Shown here piece by piece: positions 57,996 to 64,000 of a stretch of DNA of 64,000 nt. This stretch comes from Taudactylus pleione. Taxonomy: Eukaryota; Chordata; Amphibia; Anura; Myobatrachidae. The notes under the pieces were generated by a model. The model made no database searches and had not been told where the DNA came from. It saw only the letters and a list, made by a program, of their open reading frames with translations. The stretch lies in NCBI GenBank assembly GCA_031769625.1, contig JAUIMM010000121.1, positions 9,686,501 to 9,750,500 on the forward strand, in the 5' to 3' direction. Each line of letters opens with the position of its first letter. The stretch's first letter is position 1. Position numbers and translations under genes: made by a program.

Positions 57996-58592
57996 ACACA
58001 GCATGTATGTTGCGCTGGGCCACACCTCGATCTTGCCCCCTGCCAAAGTTTTTACCATCGAATACTTGTGATGCGATGATTAGTTACAATTGCATCGAAA
58101 GTTTCAATGGTGTAAGTCCAGCCAGCATTTGATGGTAGGCTTCCGATGTCCATCCCTACCTCCTAGAAAATTAATTTTATAAGTCAGAATACCTGAAAAT
58201 AGTGCCAGCCGTTCTCAGGAGCAGATGCGGCAAAAATTGCATTTCGTTGAAAATTTCAATATTTTGACCTTTTTTGGGGGCACGGACCCCCTCTTAAATG
58301 TCTACCCCAAAAGTTTGTATCAAAGTGAGTTCATCTGAAGTGTTTTCACCTAAAAATAACTTCATTGCCAAATATGTGCGCCAAAATCATGCCTTCACCT
58401 GATTACAAAATATCTTAATTTGTGTCAAATTTCCAAACCTCAAGCGCCCACTGGGGATAGTAAAAATTATCTGACAGAGCTGAAATTTTGCACACAACTT
58501 ACTGTTATGGACCCACGACTTTTCCGCACTATTGGAGTTTCGAACTCGCAATTTTGATTATTTTTTTTTTTTTTACCCACCCTAGTGTACAG

Positions 58593-60150
58593 GGCTCTTC
58601 GTCAGGTGCAGTCTCTCTTCCAGGGGCATCTGGTTAAGGTGCAGTTGGACAACACAACCGCCGTCTCCTACATAAACAACCAGGATGACAGTCGAGGCGC
58701 CATGAAGGTCGTCAGTCGCATTCTCCATTGGGCAGAGTATCACCCGGCTCTCTCAGCAGTCTTTATCCCTGGAGTCCAAAATTGGGAGGCAAATTTCATG
58801 AGCCACCAGGATGTTCATGCAGTGAATGGGCTCTACATCTGGACATCTTTCAGCTGGTAGTCTGCAGCTGGGGCCTAGCAGACAGACATGATGCCGTCTC
58901 GTCACTAACACCAGTTGCCGAGATACTGCTCCTGGACCAGGGATCCCGGCACTCTCCTGGTAGACACTCTCATATACATCTCCCCCCCAGGTTTGATGAT
59001 TCTTCATGTCCTCTGCAAATTCAAGCTGGAAGATGGCACAATGATCCTGGTGGCACCAGATTGGTCACAGTGGGTGTGGTGTGTAGATCTTCTGGGCCTC
59101 TCCATAGAACTCCCCCTGCGGCCGGATCTTCTGTCTTCGGACCTATGCTTCCAACCATCTCGCTTTGACAGGGTGGCTCTTGAGTCATCTGTCTTGAGTG
59201 AAAGGGTTTTCCAAAAGGGTCACTGGGACCATGCTTCATTCTAGGAAGCCCTCTTCGGCAAGAATCTGTCACCGAGTTTGGCGTACCTATTGTGCTTTGT
59301 GTTCGACTAGGGGCTTTAATCCCAGATCTTTTCACCTCTCCCATGTCCATTCCTTACTGTAGACAGGTCTGGATTTGGGCCTCCAGCTCTCTTCCGTGAA
59401 AGTCCAGTTTTCGGCTTTGTCTTCTTCCAGAGACAGATCGCACATCCGGTAAAAGTGCTGACCACCTTCCAGGGAGTTCTCCACGTTCAACCACCATTTG
59501 TTCCTCCAGTGGCTCCCTGGAACCTATCTCTGGTTCTTTGGGCTCTGCAGTCAGCTCCCTTTGAGCCCTTAGATATAGTTGAGTTGTGTTGGCATTATGT
59601 GGAAGACCCTCTTTCTACTTGCCATCGCATCGGCCTGGCGGGTGTCTGACTTGTGCGCCTTGCTGTGTAGTTCACCGTTCCTGGTTTTCCACTCTGAATT
59701 GGCTGTTCTACCGACTCACCTGGGTTATCTTTTCAAGCTAGTGTCCCAATTCCCAATCAACCAGGAAATCATGGTACCGACTTTTCGGGTTCCACATTCT
59801 TTGTAGGAGGAGGCCTCCTTGGATGCTGTGATGGCTCTCCGCATTTATGTGGACAGGACCAGAGATTTCCGCAAGTCAGATTCTCTGTTTGTCCTGTATG
59901 ATTTTCACAAGTGGGGCAACATATTCTTTGGCGGACCTTCCTGCCCCTGCTGTGGTGACTGCCCGGTCAGTGAGAGCCTCTTGGGCAGTTCGCTGTGGCA
60001 CATCTGCAGAGCAGCTTTGTAAGGCTGCCACGTTGTCCTCTGCCCACTCTTTCATCCATTTTTATTCTTTTGACATGTTTGCGTATTTAAATGCAGCCTT
60101 CAGGCGTACTGTTCTCCCTGCAGCTTCCCATAGGGGGACAGCTTTGGCTT
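58593..60150 (+). pseudogene. DIRS-D rest of RNase H and tyrosine recombinase (broken)
   Basis: VQLDNTTAVSYINNQDDS and VFIPGVQNWEANFMS (58620-58800) complete the RNase H part. From 59100 broken frames cover the recombinase, ending with WAVRCGTSAEQLCKAAT and SAHSFIHFYSFD (about 59990-60080), the counterpart of the DIRS-A catalytic end. Confidence 0.75.
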
Positions 60151-60541
60151 GTCCCAGAGTGATCCCTGTGCCCTCTAGTGGAGGAGAAGAAAATGAGATT
60201 TATGTTCTTATCTGTTAAATCTCTTTCTTCAACTCCATAGGTGGCACAGGGCACCCACCCTGATTCACTTGGCTGCCAGGTGTGTTTTCTTGGTTACCGG
60301 TTTTGATCAAATATCCAATATGTTTGTGGTTCTGAGTGTGTGCAAGTCTTCCTTCTCCTCCGCCTCTCTCCTTGCTGTTGGCTTGCTAACTAAATTGGCT
60401 GCCAGTGGCTGGGAGCTGGGTATAGTGGAGAGGGAGCCTGGGCTCTTGGGAATTTAAGTTTAACTATTTGGTGGCCAGGCTATATCCCAGAGTGATCCCT
60501 GTGCCTTATAAATATAGCCATGTTCCACAGGGGTAAGTACT

Positions 60542-61314
60542 ATGGTGGAAAGGCAATTTCCTGATGTCCCATAGAGGTGCAAGGGAAAACTTGGGTTGTC
60601 CCCTCTGTGTGCTAGTTGCCAGTAACCCTTTCTTTAATCTCATGTCCCTCCCGCACTCTCCTCTCTCCAAATGGCTGGCTTCTCCACTCCCCATTGATAA
60701 TCACATCACATACCTGCCTCCAGGATCTCTCCTGTTCCTCTGGCCGATTATAGAATACACTCTCATATCCAATCTTCGGGCCTGATTAATCACAAATCGC
60801 AATTGCAACAGCGTACGCAGATCGGCTGATGGTGCGTACTGTGCATGCACCTCAGTGCTCATGTGCAGGGCAGTGTTGCGATTGCACTGCGATCATGGAT
60901 GCAGATACAAAGCCACCGCAGAGTGAGTGATGAGACTTCAGCATTTGGGGGTGGTGACGGGACTGGTCAGAGAAACGCAGGCATGATTGTCCGTTTGAAC
61001 GCCGTTTCCTGGTTGTGCATAAATTTACATGTGTAACATTCATTAGCAGCTTATATTATGACAGAAGCTTATTAAGTTTGTAATCCCTTTGTTCTTCGCA
61101 AGTGTAGAGTTACTTATTCTTGATGTCTTTAGTTCCTCCACCCAGCTCTGTCTTTAGAATCATCTCTCTAGGAAACCGATGTGGTTAGCCCCTAAGGCCA
61201 AACCAATGAGAACCTCTGCCTTTCTCTCCCACTACACTGAGCTAAAACAATGGTAATCAAGGGTCTGTCACTGAATGTAATAAGGCGGCTTTTAACATGG
61301 TTCAAAGGCTAGTA
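60542..61314. other. Intergenic, no gene recognised
   Basis: A partial MITE-like piece with gcctgattaatcacaaatcg (60780) is present. Nothing else supported. Confidence 0.45.
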
Positions 61315-61615
61315 CAGTGGTTCCCAAACTGGGTGCCGTGGGGCACTTGCAGGGCTGCCACGGGTTGCTGATCAGGACCAAATAAAATAATATTTTTCCA
61401 TGTAATAGGCAAAACCAGAGCTAGTGGCTGCCAATCATGAAATATGTGGACAAACAGAATCACAGTCCCGTCCACCACCCGATAACTCAACCTAAGGATG
61501 ACAGGTAAACACAATTTACTTATAGCGAAAGTTTGAAAAAAATATATTAAATTAAGAAACTTTGGCCTAGGGGTGCCGTAGATAAAAAAAAAAAATCAAA
61601 GTTTGGAAACCACTG
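61315..61615. mobile_element. hAT-like MITE, GGTTCCCAAACT type
   Basis: Ends cagtggttcccaaact and aaagtttggaaaccactg are inverted. About 300 bp without frame. Flanking octamers are not clearly duplicated. Confidence 0.75.
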
Positions 61616-61618
61616 GAC

Positions 61619-61943
61619 TTAAAGGTTCGTAGCCACTACCCGATTTTACCAGGTGATTGAACGATAACGATGTCGTTATCGTTCAATCGTTTGAAAATTG
61701 GGCAGAAATTGGGCAGTTTAATGTCAAAAATGACCAGCGTGCCCGCTGGTTGTTTTTGATCTCTATCTCCTGAACATGCTGGTCAACCTGACGACGGCGT
61801 CAGGTTGCCGATGTTAGGGGATGAATGATGTGCCTACACTGAACGTTCAGTGTAGGCACATCAGACTGTGAGACGACTGCACTATTACAATGTCGTAATC
61901 GTGCACTCGTTTCACAGACGCTAAGTGGATATGCACCGTAAGA
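61619..61943. mobile_element. Diverged MITE with palindromic core
   Basis: Diverged inverted ends (aaaggttcgtagccact and agtggatatgcaccgta) enclose palindromes such as gataacgatgtcgttatc and acactgaacgttcagtgt. Confidence 0.55.
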
Positions 61944-62332
61944 CATAACTGAAGCTAGTTGCTTGCAAATATAGTTTCTCTACTCCACTAGAATTGAGTG
62001 CAGTAATCTAATAACTAGACCCTCCCAACTGTCCCTATTCATGGGGCTTATGGTAAAACTGATAGTGCTTACGTCAGAAAGTAGGTGTGATCAGTAGGAG
62101 AAGGTTTTTTGTGAATTGTATAGAATAGTAGTGGGGCTTATTTTGGCTTATCTTTGCCTGGATAGATATAGGGAGTTCTGGTATTAACAGTAGCATAAAT
62201 AACGCATATAAATATGAGCTCCAGCTAGCCAATGCCCATTTGCACACCTTAGAGTACTGTTGCAGCAGTTTTGTATTTAACACTGGTGGCATAAACTAGG
62301 CCTCCTCCAGTCTGCCCATACTAACCAACTAA

Positions 62333-62593
62333 AGGTGCACATACACTGCACAATATAGGTGCTATATCGTACCGTTTATGGACACGATATCGTACCTGAT
62401 ATCGTGCTGCGGGATCGTACATCGCATCCCCAGGTCTTCCTGCATGTTCATCTGATCTGGTATGCGATGTACGATCCCATTCAGATGAAGTAGGGGGAGG
62501 CTGGCTTATTGTGCGGTCTGCGGGAACCGCATGATTGCCAGCGGCGACCGCAGTCGCCCTACACGGTGCTTCGCACCGTGTATGGGCACCTTA
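62333..62593. mobile_element. MITE, AAGGTGCACATACAC type
   Basis: Ends aaaggtgcacatacac and gtgtatgggcacctta are inverted. Internal stems include gatcgtacatcgcat / atgcgatgtacgatc and cacggtgcttcgcaccgtg. Confidence 0.8.
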
Positions 62594-63278
62594 ACATTGT
62601 AGTATAGTTGTTTTCAATTCCATTCCTCAAATACCTCCACCAGGTCATGTTTTCTTGATTTCTTTAATCATACACTGGTGTGTTAACAGATTTCAGTAAT
62701 TTATCCTACGTTTCTACAGACAGAAATCTTGAATACACAACCTCTTGGGGGTTTTTGAGGATTGGAGTTGAAAACCAAAGTTTTAGTAAATAGCATTAAC
62801 AATACAGCTTCTGACTCTAATGTTTCATCTCAGTTAGTGGAGGTATTTAACAGTATCACTCATAAAAACAAAATAGGTATTTGAGTATTTATAGGCCCAT
62901 AGGAGCAGTACAGCTAAATCGATTGCCCTTAATGTAATACTAAATTAAACAAATCATTAGTACATTTAACCAACACATAGAAACAGTGTATCCTGGTGGT
63001 CAGATTTCAGTCCTCCTGGGATGGGCAATGACTTATTTTCTTGGGCAGCAATGTGGGGCTTTTAGCAGTTAGAGCACTGCCAGGGTCTGAGTAACTAAAG
63101 ATAGCCCTCTAGCCCTAAGTGTCTGAGGTTACTAACCCTGGAGTGATATATGCTGTGGGGGGAGAGTTTGCAGATGGATTTAGCACGGATCGTGTTTTAC
63201 CAACATCTCAATACCCTGGTAATAACATACAAGTAAACATACAGCTGCACCAGATCACAACTTGTTTATCCAGTACAG
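62594..63278. other. Intergenic, no feature recognised
   Basis: The start has a diverged inverted pair (about 62615 and 62770) reminiscent of a hAT-like MITE. Otherwise unclassified. Confidence 0.4.
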
Positions 63279-63446
63279 CAGGGTTTGCGAAACCCTAACA
63301 GTCCAAGTTTGAAGGCTTTCCATGCTTGTGCACAGATGGTATAATCAAAATGACTGAGATACTAAAAAGTCACCTGTGCTTAAGCATTGATCTCCTTAAA
63401 ACTTGGACTGTTAGGGTGCCTTGAGCACTGGGTTTGGGAACCTCTG
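63279..63446. mobile_element. hAT-like MITE, copy 3
   Basis: Same family as 10341 and 42541: cctaacagtccaagttt at the left, acttggactgttagggtgcc at the right. Flanks cagtacag and tactacag match at six of eight. Confidence 0.7.
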
Positions 63447-64000
63447 TACTACAGGATATTGTCATGTCGGCATAAAAGGCCAAATGCTTAATTTGCCTGA
63501 GTGCAAGATCACCCTCTCCCCGTCCGTTATCTTATCTGTGCATGTTGAAAGTAAGTACCTGTGTTGGAAGATGCAATTAGTAGGACTAGCAGAGACTTTT
63601 TTTTTTTTTTCCCTGCTTGTTGCTGCTTTTTTGTTTTTAAGTGAGAGTACACAGTAAAGAGCAGGTAATACACCAAAGGGCCCCCTGGTAACAATAATAG
63701 AAAGTGTCACCATAGATAGTGGCAGTAGATCATTGTGATAGAGAAGGAAATAAACCAGCGATGTGTTTCAATACATTAATACAATACATCATGATCTCAG
63801 AGCAGGAGAGAACCACAAACACTAGTTTATGTAGTTGCAGGTAATATGTGAAATTAGTCTGACCTAGTGCCTATAAGCAATAGACTAAATATCTCTCTCA
63901 GTATTGAGAACATACTGTATGGAGATTCTAGCTATTTGGTCCAGATGCAATCACATATAAGAGTAGCAATCTTACAGATCTAAACAAATTTACCAGGAAT
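63447..64000. other. Intergenic end of window, no gene recognised
   Basis: A T tract at 63598-63611. Nothing else supported. Confidence 0.45.

Larger units (their letters stand above)
56708..58584. mobile_element. 1.88-kb DNA transposon with long TIRs and 8-bp target duplication
   Basis: The ends tagggtgggttgaaaaaaaa and ttttacccaccctaare inverted, and the inverted similarity extends to about 56998 and 58281 (some 290-300 bp, with substitutions). Both sides carry the identical octamer gtgtacag (56700-56707 and 58585-58592). The interior has a broken frame with a conserved-looking block and a pair of 130-bp direct repeats. The 8-bp duplication is a property of hAT, P and a few other superfamilies; I cannot place it. 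Confidence 0.9.
54840..60541 (+). mobile_element. Second DIRS element (DIRS-D), deleted and interrupted
   Basis: It lies directly after DIRS-A on the same strand. The leader-like 5' part (54840-55600) is joined by deletion to RT (55680 on), then RNase H, tyrosine recombinase (59100-60150), internal complementary region (60155-60260) and right terminal repeat (about 60380-60541). A 1.88-kb DNA transposon sits in its RNase H region. The RT motif is PYLDN rather than YLDD. The family differs from DIRS-A at the ends (cagagtgatccctgtgcc). Confidence 0.8.

Overview
The window is vertebrate nuclear DNA, most likely from a frog with a large, repeat-rich genome. It holds one host gene, split into many small exons with GT/AG introns. 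Around and inside that gene are DIRS-type (tyrosine-recombinase) retrotransposons, Tc1-like transposons, many short inverted-repeat elements (MITEs) and long TA/TG microsatellites. The species cannot be named from the sequence alone.

The host gene is TTLL4 (tubulin tyrosine ligase-like 4, a tubulin/NAP1 glutamylase) on the + strand. I traced eighteen coding exons from the ATG at 10714 to the TGA at 45721. All join in frame and predict a protein of 1077 residues. The ATP-grasp/TTL catalytic core is encoded by exons 7-13 (about 18.9-39.3 kb). The long first coding exon gives a poorly conserved N-terminal region, and exons 14-18 give the C-terminal region. The 3' UTR probably ends near 46.23 kb. 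The first coding exon is preceded by a splice acceptor at 10599-10600, so promoter and non-coding 5' exon(s) lie further upstream and were not identified.

Layout: 1-10.6 kb is upstream DNA rich in MITEs, including a 680-bp inverted-repeat element (81-761) and a 470-bp element made of consecutive perfect hairpins (4767-5238). 10.6-46.2 kb is TTLL4. Its introns carry DIRS fragments (24.6-25.4, 34.9-36.3 and 36.3-38.1 kb), a 5'-truncated Tc1-like transposase (28.07-29.04 kb), a 306-bp-arm foldback (27.26-27.95 kb), a 100-bp-arm foldback (43.58-43.96 kb), two same-strand copies of an 850-bp element (17.0 and 22.0 kb) and several hAT-like MITEs. 46.2-49 kb is intergenic with two MITEs and a Tc1 tail. 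49.15-60.54 kb holds two DIRS elements lying head to tail. The second is interrupted by a 1.88-kb DNA transposon with roughly 290-bp terminal inverted repeats and a perfect 8-bp target duplication (56708-58584). 60.5-64 kb is intergenic with further MITEs.

Apart from TTLL4 and the transposon relics I see no other protein-coding gene, no tRNA or rRNA gene and no CRISPR. The most unusual items are the 1.88-kb long-TIR transposon, the hairpin-chain MITE and the large intronic foldbacks.
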